Assembly (NCBI GenBank): GCA_963969395.1 | Contig: OZ017796.1 | Span: 46,986,243-47,050,242, forward strand | From: Pseudoscleropodium purum | Lineage: Eukaryota > Streptophyta > Bryopsida > Hypnales > Brachytheciaceae | Length of the DNA: 64,000 nt | Direction: 5' to 3' | Part shown: positions 11,067 through 23,800 of the stretch, in pieces | Position numbering within the stretch: position 1 is the stretch's first letter | Layout of the letters: each line of letters starts with the position of its first letter | The notes under the pieces: model-generated | The model's input: only the letters and a program-made list of their open reading frames with translations | Told to the model about the DNA's origin: nothing | Databases searched by the model: none | Made by a program: the position numbers and the translations under genes

Positions 11067-13106
11067 CTCCTATAGAAGTACATCCATTGCAAAATATTCA
11101 AACATCATGTTTCAGCTAAATTTTCCCTTTTAAATTGTGTTCAAATATCAATTTTATATTTTTATTATATGATACTAGCCATAACTATGAATTGTCAATA
11201 GTTATGAAAATTTTCATTTTGTTTTATAAGAAATTGTCATAGTTATAGTTTTGTGACTAAAAGTGAAAATAAATTTGTAAATATAGCAAAAATAGTCCAA
11301 TTAAGTTTGAAAATTATTTCAGGAGGTAAAAGTAGCAATGGAGACTAGTATGAAAATTTCTCAATTAGTTGTTTTAGTTTTTACATCCGAAAAACCTAGG
11401 CAACAACCTTCAAGTCAAATTTCATTGTCAAGCAAAATTATTCTATTATATAATTGATAAATACTATCTTGAAATTTTTCATGTGCAAACAACATATTTT
11501 CTGTTGACAATGTTCTTTTCCAAAAACTTGATGGAAAAATTAAATAGTTGCAATTTTTTAAGTAAGAAGTGGAAATTAAATTATATCAGTTAGAATATAT
11601 ACTCAAATAATCCAATAATTTTACCATAAATGAAGTTTAGAATGAGAAATATGATTTTGTAATTTAAATTTGAAAAAAATTTGGAAAAAAAATTTGAATG
11701 AAAAACGCACAATATGTTGTAACATGGATTTTGACACTTGAAGCTTGCAATTGCAATAACTGCAACAATAAAACATCAAAACAAGTGGAAGATCCCTCAA
11801 AATGTCAAGGGATGCATCATCAATGTTACTATGCTACCATTTCCAAAGCTTTGAACTATAATATGTTTATGAAGTGGAATTTATTTTTCTTCACATGTCT
11901 ATTAGCATGTTCTTGGAATGCTTCTGCACTAGTTTTGTTGATATGGTTGTGACTACAATTGGTAGTCAAACATACATGAACTACAAGCATCTATTAATAT
12001 TACTATTTTAAATATTTTTGCAAGATGAATTCTAAGGAAGAAAAATTCGTTTATGCCTCCAACTTCAACTTCAATGAAGTAAAGTTCTTCGTTTCTAGGG
12101 CTTGAATTCTCAAAGTTCATAGAATGTCCATAGTTCCTGAAGTGTTGTAGTTGCTATTATTATTTTTCTTATAATATGTTTTCACATTTGGATTTGCTTC
12201 AAGTAGTGTTTTTGAAGGTTAGTGGTATAAAATAAATTGTTTAGGGAGATTGGAAATGACAAGGTTTTATAATTCTATAGTTATTATTAAATTCAAAAAT
12301 TTTAAATCCCAAACTAAATTTTTGAAATGGAATAAGTTGCTAGAGTGTCTAGTGAAGTAATATTTGGATTGTTTGAACAATATATTTGAAGACTTTATTG
12401 AAGTTTTTTGGATTTAGTATGACCAAATTTTCTTCTATGGTTATAAGATGCCTATTTTTATTTTATTTTATTATAGGTAACAAAATTTTTAAAAATTATC
12501 GCTTGTTCTCAAAATTTAAAAGATAATTTCTAAAATTCTATCTTTTTTTGGTTTCTCCCTGTTAGAAAAAGGGATGTTTTAAGTGAGTTTTTAAGTATAG
12601 TCCTAGATATAAGATTATAAATAATGACCTTTATGTAGATTTTCACTAAAAATTTACTAGAAATATATGTGTTTTTAGTAAAATTTTGTTGAAAGTCTCC
12701 TTGAAGGTCATTTCTTAAAATCTTATGTTTAAAACTATACGTAAAAACTCACTTGAAATACCCTTTTTATTTGTAGTGCCAAGCTCTAAGTTCATCAATC
12801 CTAGGCTGAAGCCTACTAGGCTTACACACTAGTGTCATTATTCTCCAAACTCCATCTTATAGAATAAAAGACTATCAATTCTTTACATAGACTAGGGCTT
12901 ATTTTCTAATTTCTATTTTTTATTTTTCCTAAAACCATCTTGGCTATTTGGGCCATACTAAGTCTCCAAACAACCCTCATCACACTCTATAGAGCCTACT
13001 AGTTACCCGCCATCAAATAACATGACAGTCCATTAAGGTTTAAGATTGAAATCCATCACACTTATAAATATTTTAAGTATGAATTCATATATATCTTATC
13101 CAAATC
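11067..13106. other. AT-rich intergenic DNA with a fold-back; no gene seen
   Basis: Apart from the inverted repeat at 12566-12768 I see only AT-rich sequence with short spurious open frames. No protein-like exon was found. Confidence 0.4.
12566..12768. repeat. Long imperfect inverted repeat (fold-back)
   Basis: Two arms of roughly 100 bp face each other, starting AAAAAGGGATGTTTTAAGTG on the left and, read inwards from the right, AAAAAGGGTATTTCAAGTG. Arm identity looks like about 80 percent by eye. It could be a fold-back MITE or a hairpin RNA source. No clear target duplication was identified. Confidence 0.5.
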
Positions 13107-13110
13107 TTAA

Positions 13111-14028
13111 CCCCTAAAGTCCCATGGCCATTTTTCTATCAAAAACCACTCAAAACTACTATTTTTGTTGTATTCACCCAAAAAAATAATTTTCTTTTTT
13201 CTAGAATCTAACTGTAGGATCTTGTACTTCACTTATCTTAACTCATATGGTGAAAATTTCATGAAGTTTGACAATATAGATTGGAAGATATTAGCATTCA
13301 AAGTTGGAAAAGAAAGTTTTTTTGAACACTGGCCTACAATTTCAGATGACTTTGATTGCCAATTGTGAATTTTTTTTGCATTGCAGACTTTGAATTAAAA
13401 AATTTTAATGTTGAAGAATTGAATTGAAAGTCTAGGAATAAAAATGAAAAAAAAATACACTTGATTTTCATTCTTTAAAAAATTGTTAAGTAGATGTAGG
13501 TCCAAGATTGAAAAAAATCCAAAATTGTTAATAACTCCAAGATGGGATTGAAAGACAATAATTCCAATGGTGAGATTGTTTTAGCAAGAAAACACAAAAT
13601 TTTCAAAAAATAATTTGTGAAAAATTGTGGAAATTGCATTCAAAAATGAATCCTATAAGTTTTTTTTTTAAGAAGATGCTTAAATTGCCTAAAAAACAAG
13701 ATTGTCTTTAACTTTCTCATTATTAGTCCAAATAGAACAAATCAAAGCTTCACATGTAGACAAAAATATAAAATTTCAGAAGAAAAAAAAATTAGAATTT
13801 ATTTTGATTTTTTGCAATTTTTTTTGTGCTACCTACCAAGTTTAGTTTCAAGCTTTTTATAGTATAACTTTTGCTCCTAGGCACCAATTGAAATAAAAAT
13901 TATATTTCCACATAGCTAATAAGTTCTATCTTACGGAAAATTTTCAAAAAATTTCACCAAAATTTGAGGTTATAGGAACCTGCCCAAAATCTGATTTGTC
14001 CCTTAAGGGGACAATGGGACTGTAGGGA
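13111..14028. mobile_element. TTAA element E: piggyBac-like non-autonomous element
   Basis: A 918-bp unit flanked by TTAA at 13107-13110 and 14029-14032. Left end CCCCTAAAGTCCCATGG; right end read inwards TCCCTACAGTCCCATTG. The interior matches elements F, G, H, I and J in part, for example a GGATCTTGTA block, and near the right end a sequence that recurs at the left of F and J in opposite orientation. There is no gene inside. Confidence 0.6.
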
Positions 14029-14032
14029 TTAA

Positions 14033-15474
14033 TCCTCTATTTTGAGTTGTCTAACTCCAAGTACCAACACACTTATTTCATCTAAGAGCTATCTAACTTC
14101 ACTATCTAACTTCACTATCTAACTTCATTGCATTTGTCATCCAAGTAAAGTTGTCTAATTTCAATGCACAAATCCATCATGAAAATATCTATTTTTGAGT
14201 AATCTTTGCTTGCACATTAGTGCACAATTCATCATGAATTAGTCCACATATCAATGAATTCATTCATCAAAGCTCATGACATTTACATACCTTGCATTTG
14301 GTCTCTTCTATTCTATTTCTTGTAATTGCTTTAATTATCATAAATTACCTAAATTAAGGATATCAGTACATTAAGTTAGGCTATTTGTTTTGTTTGATTG
14401 TTTGTTACATTGAGATCTTTGGAACCGTCAATCTGCTAGTAGTATTTGGAAGTTGGAAGATGTTGGATATACCAAAATTGTCAATACTAACATCGCCCCC
14501 CCATGACAGTTCTGCCTAAAAGCAACAGTACTTCCAAGGGTATGAGGAACAAGAATTCATGTTTGCATTGTTTTCTTATTTGTCATTGAATCTCACACAA
14601 AGGTGGTTGTGCCAGCTTGTTGCGTACCTCATGTTGGGTGCTAGCTACTTTTGATAAGCATGTGTTCGTTTCATAGTAATTTCTTCACAAAGTGAGAAGC
14701 GACACATCTCTGGATCTCCTGAATGATGAACAACGGGGTTTTCTCAGTACTGTAGTGCAGGAAACAGCAGGATTAATCTTCTACATCACTTAGGTTCAGA
14801 GAGACAGAAACAGACGGTTGCTGCTGACGAGCTCCCGAAAGAGGCAGGCCTACATTGTTACCAAACATTAACAAACTCAGGTGAACTTGTACTGTGACAA
14901 AACTCACAAGTTTGCAAAATGTTCAATTTCCACTGTCTCTATGGTTACAAAGCCGCATTAGCCTGCCAATTTCTTCCAATAGCTCATGTTAGTTTCTCAG
15001 AACTGCGACCATCATCCTCAGGAGGTGTTAAAAGTGGGAGCACGGGCACAAGAGAAATCCAAAATGTTCACCTGTGGAATCTTCAAAAAAATTAAGAGTC
15101 AATGACCAGTGATGATAGAATAGCATACACTAGGAAAGGGAGTTAGACACAAAGGACACTTCTCCAATTTCCAATTAGGATTTCCCCTATGGAGCTCATC
15201 CATTCCGTGCTTTTCACCTGACCTTGCTGCAAGAGTCCCAGGTTGGCAACTCTAAACTTGCGATGATAACTGCCGTCTCTGCAGCTAACAGGTAAGACTT
15301 TCTGAGAATCTCCAAGACAACTTGGTATATCAACAAGCTACAAAATGCTTACACATTTCGTTTTGCAAACAGTATTTCTATAAATTTACAAAAATATACT
15401 TACAATTGTAGAAAGAGTATTTCTACCCCCAAAACTTTAGCAACAAAATTGCACTAGTTTTGCAAAATCATTTC
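14033..15474. other. Intergenic DNA and 3' flank of the S/T-P-rich protein gene
   Basis: No coding exon seen. A short tandem repeat (CTATCTAACTTCA, three copies) lies at about 14087-14127. The right part probably includes the 3' UTR of the minus-strand gene at 15475. Confidence 0.35.
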
Positions 15475-16929
15475 CTAATCTGTTGCAAACCACACTTCCT
15501 GTAGTAAAGATCTATGTCCAGGAATACTAGCCGAGTCCTCTAAAAAGGACGCAAACGATGCTTCCTGTTGTAGCATCCTAAGCTCAGGAACATTTGCCTC
15601 GTCCTCAAGAAACGAGCCTGGCGAGAGGCTCTCTGCGTCACTGGACTCACGCTCATAATCCCCTTCAGCAACCATCCATTCCACTGACGCCAACGCCGGA
15701 ACAGAAATCGTCTCCTCAATCTGAATTTCTTCAAAATCTGCGCTTCCCGAGCTGAACAGAAACTCCCCTTCAATGGTCAAAATCCCTCGGGGCTTACACT
15801 TCCGTCTGTCTTTCACAGATCGCATGCCCTCAGGTCCCATCAAGGGACCTGCGCCAAAACATCCTCCTGACGATGGTGGCACTGAACCTCGTTTCAGAAA
15901 CTCCGGGGAGCTCGTGGGTTGTGGCGATGGAGTCTGTTGTGGGGAAGGTCCTGTAACTGTTGTTGTCGTTGTTGCAGGATCCGCCATGGCGCGTTTGCTA
16001 AGCTCAGGAGACTTCGACGGCTGCGCTTCAGGTGTCTTGCTACCCTTAAGAGGCTCAAGACAAGGCATCTCGCGAGCGTTGAACCACTCGTGTGGTAAGT
16101 CGTCCTCCCAATTGAGCTCCGTGGAGCCGCGGTTGTGAACCTCCGGAGAAGTGCACGGCAATGGCGATGGTGTAAAATCGCAGTGGGTTTCGTTCGGAAG
16201 CTCGGAAGGAGTAGGAGTAGCAGCAGGTGTACAAACTCCTCGTAACCGTGACTTGGACGTCGTTGCTAAGCCCTTGCGACTGAGAGATGATGAGCAATTG
16301 TCTTGGGCGCGGGTGAGCGAGGGGGAGGCACGCGGGGTTCGCGACGAGCACGAGCCATGCAGAGTGTCGGCGAATCTGCGCGAGAGGTCGACGCCATTGA
16401 GCATCGTCTTCGGGTTACGCGCAGGCGTGCACGGCAATGGCGATGACGTGACATCGCTATGATGCCCGTTACTAAAGCCTGAAGGACTCAAAGTAGCAGC
16501 AGGTGTAGCAACTCCCCGCAGCCGTGACATGGACGCGGTTGCTAAGCCCTTGCGACCCAAAGAAGACGAACTACCCTCGTGCATGCGGTTGAACGATGGC
16601 GAAGCACGCGGGCTTCGCGACGCGCACACCCCGTGCTCGGTGTCGGCGAATCTGCGCGTGAGGTCGACTCCAGTGAGCATCGTCTTCAGGTTACGCACGG
16701 GAGTACGCTTGCTCAAGGAGTCCAGAGCCGGCGAGTAATTGCGAGAGGGAGTGCGCTTCTCTTTTACACTCAGGGAGCCCAACGCCGGAGAGAAGCTCCG
16801 GGACCTGTTGTGCTCTCCCAGAGGCTTCACCAAGGCGCGCCGCATGGAGGGCGTCGGGGTACCGACGTGACATGGTGTGTTTACGGGCGTCTTCTTCTCC
16901 TTGACGGGGGTTGATAATTGACGCCGCAT
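15475..16929 (-). CDS. S/T-P-rich protein of unknown function with nested internal duplications
   Basis: Single-exon gene of 484 residues; I do not recognise the family. The sequence is basic, Ser/Thr/Pro-rich and probably disordered, with over a dozen SP or TP sites, so it looks like a substrate of proline-directed kinases (CDK or MAPK types). This is inference. Three levels of tandem duplication are visible: SPAL-x-SLS at about 47-54 and 66-73, a 92-residue unit at about 79-170 repeated at 171-261 (each with KTML-GVDL-RRFADT-HG), and a 22-residue SFLED unit at 439-460 and 461-482. A more ordered patch, KPRGILTIEGEF to SVEWMV, sits near 379-420. The start is the first ATG of the frame. A nuclear or cytoskeletal role is possible but not shown. 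Confidence 0.8.
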   Translation of the reverse strand: MRRQLSTPVKEKKTPVNTPCHVGTPTPSMRRALVKPLGEHNRSRSFSPALGSLSVKEKRTPSRNYSPALDSLSKRTPVRNLKTMLTGVDLTRRFADTEHGVCASRSPRASPSFNRMHEGSSSSLGRKGLATASMSRLRGVATPAATLSPSGFSNGHHSDVTSSPLPCTPARNPKTMLNGVDLSRRFADTLHGSCSSRTPRASPSLTRAQDNCSSSLSRKGLATTSKSRLRGVCTPAATPTPSELPNETHCDFTPSPLPCTSPEVHNRGSTELNWEDDLPHEWFNAREMPCLEPLKGSKTPEAQPSKSPELSKRAMADPATTTTTVTGPSPQQTPSPQPTSSPEFLKRGSVPPSSGGCFGAGPLMGPEGMRSVKDRRKCKPRGILTIEGEFLFSSGSADFEEIQIEETISVPALASVEWMVAEGDYERESSDAESLSPGSFLEDEANVPELRMLQQEASFASFLEDSASIPGHRSLLQEVWFATD

Positions 16930-17040
16930 TGCTACTACACTCTTATCGCACGCTCAACGTTGATTTGGAGGACCTGCAAGCTCGACCTCATCCTACGGTA
17001 AGCTAAAGACAGCGAACAGAATAACAACCGAATACCGAAA

Positions 17041-17300
17041 TGCGCCTCTCGTTCTCTCCAAATTAAAAGCTCACTAAGAGTTTACCATTGGAGAAAACTT
17101 TCGACACGAAACAGAAACCAGAACAAAGGACAAAGGGCTGGAGAGTTTGCCCCAGCGACCAGGGCTACAACCAAATGCCTCACTACGCCTCTCTCCAAAT
17201 TGAATCACAAAGAGTTCGACATTGGAGAGATCTCCAGACACACAAGCTAAACGAAAACCAGGACAAAGAAGGAAGGCCTTGAGAGTGTCGCCTGGCGAGG
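17041..17300. repeat. Imperfect tandem duplication in the 5' flank of the S/T-P-rich protein gene
   Basis: Two copies of a ~120-bp unit, about 17041-17165 and 17182-17300. Both contain CTCTCCAAATT, CATTGGAGA, ACGAAA(C) and GGACAAAG in the same order. They lie about 110-370 nt upstream of the start codon, in the presumed 5' UTR or promoter. Confidence 0.6.
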
Positions 17301-20300
17301 AGTCGTTAAGAGCAGTCCCCGCCGATTCAGGAAAATTCGAATGCAGCATAAGCAACAACGACCAGTTCTGCCATGAGGCGATTCTGCCATAGGAACGTCT
17401 TGGGAACTTAGGGAACTTTTTTTAACCCTGGGTTAACGCTAGGGAACGCGCCCTACACGGCATGTTCTCTGGTATGAAATCAATCAATGCGAGGTGATCC
17501 CATAACTAGTTTATGGAATTTAAGTTAGTGCAATCACCTAGTCTTTCAAGACACACAAGCATCAATTTTGGCTATCTTAAGAGTGAGTAGTATTAAAAAA
17601 AATAGTAAAGAAATGATTTTGCAAGGTCTAAAGAATTATAAGAATTATGATACCACAAAATTGACTAAATAGATGCTAATTCCAATGTAGAGGAAGCTGA
17701 AAATTGAATATCAAATCTATTGTTTGTAATAGTTTTGGCTAAAATGTTTCTTGGAAAGGCCCTTTTTTTTAAATTGTACTAGCACAAGGATTTTTTGGGT
17801 AAAAGCTCAACTAATTTTAGACAATTTAGAGATTGTTGCTCTTGAGTCTTAAACTATCTTTGAAATCAGGCACATAGCCTTAGAATGCTCCGCCATTCAC
17901 CATTTCCTTAGACAATTAGAAGGGCAAGGATTTGAAGGTCCAGTATTTCCAATTGGCAAAGTAGGGTGGAGCTCTCTCTTCAACATAGATGCAACTACTC
18001 CATGACTAGGGAAGATTGCCCCTCATTGCCCTATCTAGAGGAAAATGTAAAAATTGCCTTTTATTTTGAGCTTTATTAATTTCATGTTCTTTCACGATTA
18101 AAAATTTAATTTAGGGAATCTAATTTAAAATTCTATTATAGGTGGCAACAAAGTATTCTAATATATAGGATAAACAACTTGGGCAATGAGGGGGGCAATT
18201 GTCTTTGGCCCTATGCCATGCCCTACAATGCCTTGTGAAATTTTTGGCTCAACAATCACAATGTATTCTCAAAACACTATTGTAGAAGCTTTAGAAAATA
18301 ATTAAAAATAAAAAATAAATAAATAAAAATATATATATATATAATTTTATTTAAATAATTTAAAATAATCTAAATAATCTAACAACATAACTCCAATTCA
18401 CAAGGAAAATAGGCTTGAAATAGCCCTTCCCTTACCTAAAATCTCTTCTAATGTCTTTCTTATCTTTTTGTAGTTTTTTCTTGAAAATGAACCTAAATCA
18501 TTAACCAATTGAAGAAAAAAATAAACTACAGGGAAATGAAAATAGTAATAATGGTAATGACAACAAAGCTATTGTATTTCTTGTAACTTTAATAAGCATA
18601 GTTGCCATTTGCTTGCCAATTGCCACTAGCTTGTTGTAATTGAAAGAATTCAAATTCAAATTTTCTATTCTCTTGGAGTTCAATCAAATTATCTTCATGC
18701 ATTGTCAAAGCAACTTCAATTCTCAATCTTTCAATATAAACACTAGAATTAGTAAGCCTATTTAATGTATCCATCAAATTCCTATTATTTCTAGCCCTTT
18801 TTGTTGGTTGTTTTAAAGCATCTTAGCCATAACAAGTGGTTCTAAGAAAGACAAGCTATTTTTTGTAGCATTTTGCTGCCCATAAGATAATGCATTTCTA
18901 AATGCTTCTTAGTAGACACATGCCCACCTTCTATGACAATAGACCACAAAATTTTAGTATTAGATAAAAATTAATTTTGGATATTTTTCAATACTAAAAA
19001 CTAGAAAAGTTTATTTTTAAATGTAAAATGATTTTTTAGATTTAAAAAATAAGGAATATGATTACAATCAAATTAGCCATGTCCAAAAAAATTTCAAGTT
19101 TATATGGTTCATCCTTCAAAAGTTATAGCTTATAACAACTCCATCATTCTAAATGTGACACCAAATAGTAATGGTCTTTCTTGCAATCACCCCAATAAAC
19201 AATTATATTTGTTGCATATGTATGTAGATTGCTTCCAATGCACTCATAGTTGATGCCAATAGATGGTGCATGATTAATCTACTATAGTAACTACATCTAT
19301 AATGCCTCACTATCACCATCATGCTCTTCACCAACATTCATCAATGTGCTAAACGTGCATGTTCCAAGCACTGGTACACTTTGATCCATTGTTCATGGTA
19401 CATCATTTTCTTTTGTTGTGAGCCTAAGGATTTCATCAATCTAGTTTCACTAAATTAATTTGGTACCATCATCCCATACACTAGTGCGGTCTATTTGATT
19501 TTGCAACTTTTTATCTTAGAACATATGCTTTGTAATTTCTTCCACATTAAACAACAATTTCACCTTCCTTTCTAATTCATGAGAAAATTGTACAATGGGA
19601 AGTTTGTAGACCCTCTTCCATTAATGTTGGTACATCATAATGATGTTGTAAATCTTGACATACTCTTTGTACTATAGCAATAAAAAAAACTCACAACATT
19701 GTTCAAATGTCACTCTTGCGGTAGTACTTATGGATGTGAAGGTGGACTTGTGGAAACAAAAGATAGTAGCCAGTAGTTTGCTTATAAGAGGCAATCTAAG
19801 ATAGTTCTTTTTCTCCAAGCTAAATGGAACTCTAAACTTGTTTGGAAGCAATTCCAAAATCAAATAAAAAATTGAAACCCTAAATACAAAAGTCATATTT
19901 TGCACACAAAGTACTTAGCCAAAGGGGCTTGCAACGAAGAAGTAATGAGTGTATAATAAGATAAAAATTACCAATCCACTAGCTTAGGGCGTAGGCTATA
20001 GTGGTTCATGATGAAATTAGAAAGATGATTGCCTAGCAATGGTGAAGTCAACCGAGTTAAAATCTGCCAACTTACTAGATATAGGTAGATGAAAGTTATA
20101 GTCTTTTGTCGGCAATTGCCATCTATTGCCACCATGTACATGAGCCCTTGAAGTCTCTTCAGAGTATTTACCTTGTCTTGTTCCCATGCTATTTTTTCAC
20201 CCTCTTGAAAAAGTTACATTGCCTTCTTTGACCATCTTAACTCCCAAAGTCAAAACCTTTACATTTGAGTTTCTATAGAAGTGCTACAAGGTGTGGCTCT

Positions 20301-20823
20301 CTTTGGCATTATATTCCAAGTGGAATCATGGTTCTACCTGGCAATCTCATAGAGCAATAATTTGCCCGAAGGGAGTAGGAGATATGCAAGGAGGGGGTGG
20401 ACATTTAAGCAAAATCTAGAAAAGCCTTAGAACTTAAAATATCTTCACTACAAATGCTCCCTATCTTTATTCGGATGAAATTCATTTAGATACGAAAGAA
20501 AACTCCCCATTGAAATCTTGCATCCTTAAATATTTAGGGAAGACAAGGCCCAATTGTAAGGGAAGAGATTTAGGGAACTCAAAATGAACTTTCTCTAAGC
20601 TTACATGTTTTGGAAAGAGCCACATTGGTGGGGAATTGCATTCCCTATCCCCAGGGGAGATAGGGATGAATTGGTGGGCATGCTCCAAGTGCAGGCCGCC
20701 GGGGAGCAGCTCCGCGTGGCTCCAACCTGCCAATGTGCGTGGGACTTGTGCTATTCATGAATTTCTAGGGTTTGAGGTTACAACAGGAATTTGTTAAGAT
20801 TTTTGAGCTCGAATTTGGTGGAG
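17301..20823. other. Degenerate repeat DNA and upstream region of the SDR gene
   Basis: AT-rich, with no intact gene. On the minus strand around 18501-18790 a short frame (IERLRIEVALTMHEDNLIEL, then FEFFQLQQASGNW) resembles the coiled C-terminal tail of transposon-encoded Myb/SANT-type proteins, and other broken minus-strand frames occur at 19480-19900. I read this as old transposon debris without clear ends. An A/T microsatellite lies near 18301-18350. The last ~100 bp before 20824 should be the 5' UTR of the SDR gene and include a CTAGGGTTT telo-box-like motif near 20766. Confidence 0.35.
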
Positions 20824-23800
20824 ATGGACTCCAAAGATCCGAAGCAGGTGGCCATTGTCACGGGATCCAACACCGGAATTGGAAGGTAACACACTTTCGC
20901 TTCCACTTCATTGCAAGAATCTCACATTTCTCTTGAATTTCGTGAGATGGATCCCGAGGGAACGAGCGAGAAGAGATTCTCTAAAACCCTTCGGAAGGGT
21001 TTGGTGGGTTTGGTGAATCTGATGATTTATTCAGAAATTTTAGCTTGGAAGTTGAGATTGGAGTAGGTTCAGTAGTTTGTATTGTTGACGTTGATGAGAT
21101 TCTCTGGTAGGGGAGGGAATCGTTGGTGAGTGCGAAGGCTGGTTAGAGAAGTCAATTGAATCTTTTAGTCTATTTGTCCGGGAATTTTTCGGCTGTTTGA
21201 GGGTGCGTTGGCTGGAAATTGAATTCACATTCTGTGATTTGTTGAATTTTGCGACAGAGAGACCGCTCTTTCGCTTGCCAAAGATGGCATGAAAGTGTTC
21301 ATGGCGTGTCGCAGCGCTGATCGAGGCCACGAAGCTGCGTCTTACATTCGTGAGGTGAGTACGACGTTGTGTTCCCTCGTTGCCATCGTGTTGTTTTCTT
21401 AACATATTATGAGAATGTTACAAGCGTCACTATAAATTAAGTTATGTTTACGATTGGTGTTCCCAGTGGTGTTAGCGAGAGTGGGAATGAATTCAGTTAC
21501 ACCTTTGGAATTAACTAACTTTGTTAAAATCACTCGTGACATCTATTGCAAACGTACCTTAGTATATTTGTGATTAGCGAACTACTAAGCATACTACTTA
21601 GGTGTCTTTCTACGTGCCATTCAATATGTTGAGATTTACTAAGCTTATGGAGTACCTACTAAACTAATAACGGTATTTTGTGTCATTGACACTAAATGTC
21701 AAATATCATAAATGTCAATATTTTTGTCAAGTATTGTAATAGTTTAGGAGATATTTACAAATAGTATCACTTTTAAAGTTATGTACATGAAACCATATAC
21801 CATATGACACTAAATAGAGATTTTAGTGTAGTGGTTCAGGCTTCTGGCCTTATGACTTCCTTAACTGATGGTGTTCAAGAATAGAGACACTTGATGTATA
21901 CCCCGCTGTTTTGTGTTGATTAAACGAGACTCTGGCATTCATTGAATTTTTGCAGGCTTGTCCAGGAGCCGATGTGGAAGTCTTGTTACTGAATTTGGGG
22001 ACCTTAGAATCTGTGCGAAAGTGTGCCACTGACTTTAAGTCTCGAAACCTACCTCTGAAGCTCCTGGTAAGCTCCTTGAACCCTGCGATTGGGTTTAAAT
22101 GGAGTGTATATGTCTAGGTTCTGCATCTGCTTGGATATTGCTGCTTCTCTGCATTTTTGTGGGCCAATTTTATTAGTGATTGATTACTCCTCTGAACTGT
22201 AGATTAACAATGCTGGCGTTAATTCTAAAACTCCCTGGTACACAGCCGAAGGTGTCGGTGGATCTGCTCAGGTATTATTCTCAGCATATCATGCTTATGT
22301 TATCATGGATTAATTCTTCAATGCTTTGATTAAGAAGGTGAGAATGTATTCTGTCAGAGATTCCTTTTGACAATTTTGGTGTTCCGTTGGCAAATTTTCT
22401 TTGATCTATTTCTGGCTAAAGCTTCCAAAGCATTCAGGTTTAGGCAATGGTGATTGAGTCCTTCAAGGAAGAGCATATCAAGCTAACCGTATTTTTAATC
22501 TTCATGTTCAGAGACTTAGTATGTTCATCATGGATTGTCTAATGGTGGTACTGTTGAGTGAATTCTACGCGATATGTGTCTCCGTGCAACTTTGGAAAGG
22601 CATTGACTAATGATGAAGAACCCTACTTTTAATTTGTCATTGATTGTCAACCCTATTAGAATGTATCTAACCTACAAGATGCTATCTTACAAATGTTAGG
22701 GTTCATCTTTCATCAAAATGAGAGGATCAATATGGACTTAAGTTGAGGTTTTGGCTAGTGCCGCAGGTTAATCACTTGGGTCATTATCTTTTGACTCGTC
22801 TACTGGAAGACAGCTTGATGGCAGGTGCACCTTCAAGGGTACATCTCAACTTCCTTGAAAAAAACGTTTGTTGATTTTTTTAGCTGCGTTACTTTGTTGT
22901 TCACAATAAGATAACGAATTAACTCACTCCCGTTTGGATTTGACTGAGGTGCTAGAATGATATCATTTCTTTGTGAGTTTAGTTTCTTTGACGAAGGAGT
23001 CTTACATTAAGATTGATGATTGAAAAGGTGCTCAACGTGAGCTCCATAATGAGTCGAGGAGTGAAATTTCCAGATCCGGTACAATATTTCTCCCTTCTGC
23101 TTAGTCGAGTGTTTCTTAGGGGCTTCCTAAATGCCGAAGTTGTGATTTTTTATTATATTTTTCTTAGAGTCAGGTATGTATGCACTTACTGTTCGCAGCG
23201 TGGATACTCAGGAGAAATTTCTCAGAGATTTCGAAGCTGGCGAGTACTCGCAGTCCAAGCTTGCAAACATTCTGTTTACCTTTGAATTGCAACGGCGATG
23301 GCAAGGTATTTGAGGTGTTTCGCGTATTGTTCTACTCACTTAATCTCTGAATGTACTTGCCTGGATGTAGCTTGATCAGCTTGTACATGTCTAGTGTGCC
23401 CAATGCCTTCATCTATTGCCGCCGGTTTATTGATGTTTTTATTCGCATTCTTGCAGGGAAAGGGATTCAAGCATGCGCAGTGGATCCAGGTCAACTTTTA
23501 ACCTCTCCTCTTAATTCAGTGATATTCGTGATGCCAGTGAGGTGTGTCTGCTTCTTTTGCATTGATGTTTACGAACTAGACCAACTTATCCTAGAACCAA
23601 AAAAACGTTGATGTCCAAAATTTATAAACTTCGTAAACCACTAGATCTAAAAAAATCAGGATTTTGGAAGTTGATGTTAGAGCATTTCACAAATGATTGA
23701 ATGGGTGTCAGTTGCTGCATATGCAAGGTTGAGAACAGTGTACCCAATATATTCTTAGTGAGAATAATCCTGGAGATTGTGTTTGAAATAGGGGCCGTCT

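Noticed and set aside
16151..16914. Several plus-strand open frames opposite the S/T-P-rich protein gene
   Set aside because: They are antisense shadows of a GC-rich exon with repeats. The minus-strand frame is longer and has coherent motifs.
17422..17436. Perfect palindrome TTAACCCTGGGTTAA
   Set aside because: It resembles two TTAA element ends joined head to head, but no element body could be found on either side, and a 15-bp palindrome alone is not enough.
23013..23285. Apparent frame break in the SDR gene between VSSIMSRG and the YSQSK exon
   Set aside because: Using the acceptor at 23209-23211 instead of the one at 23197-23199 restores the frame, so the gene is not broken.
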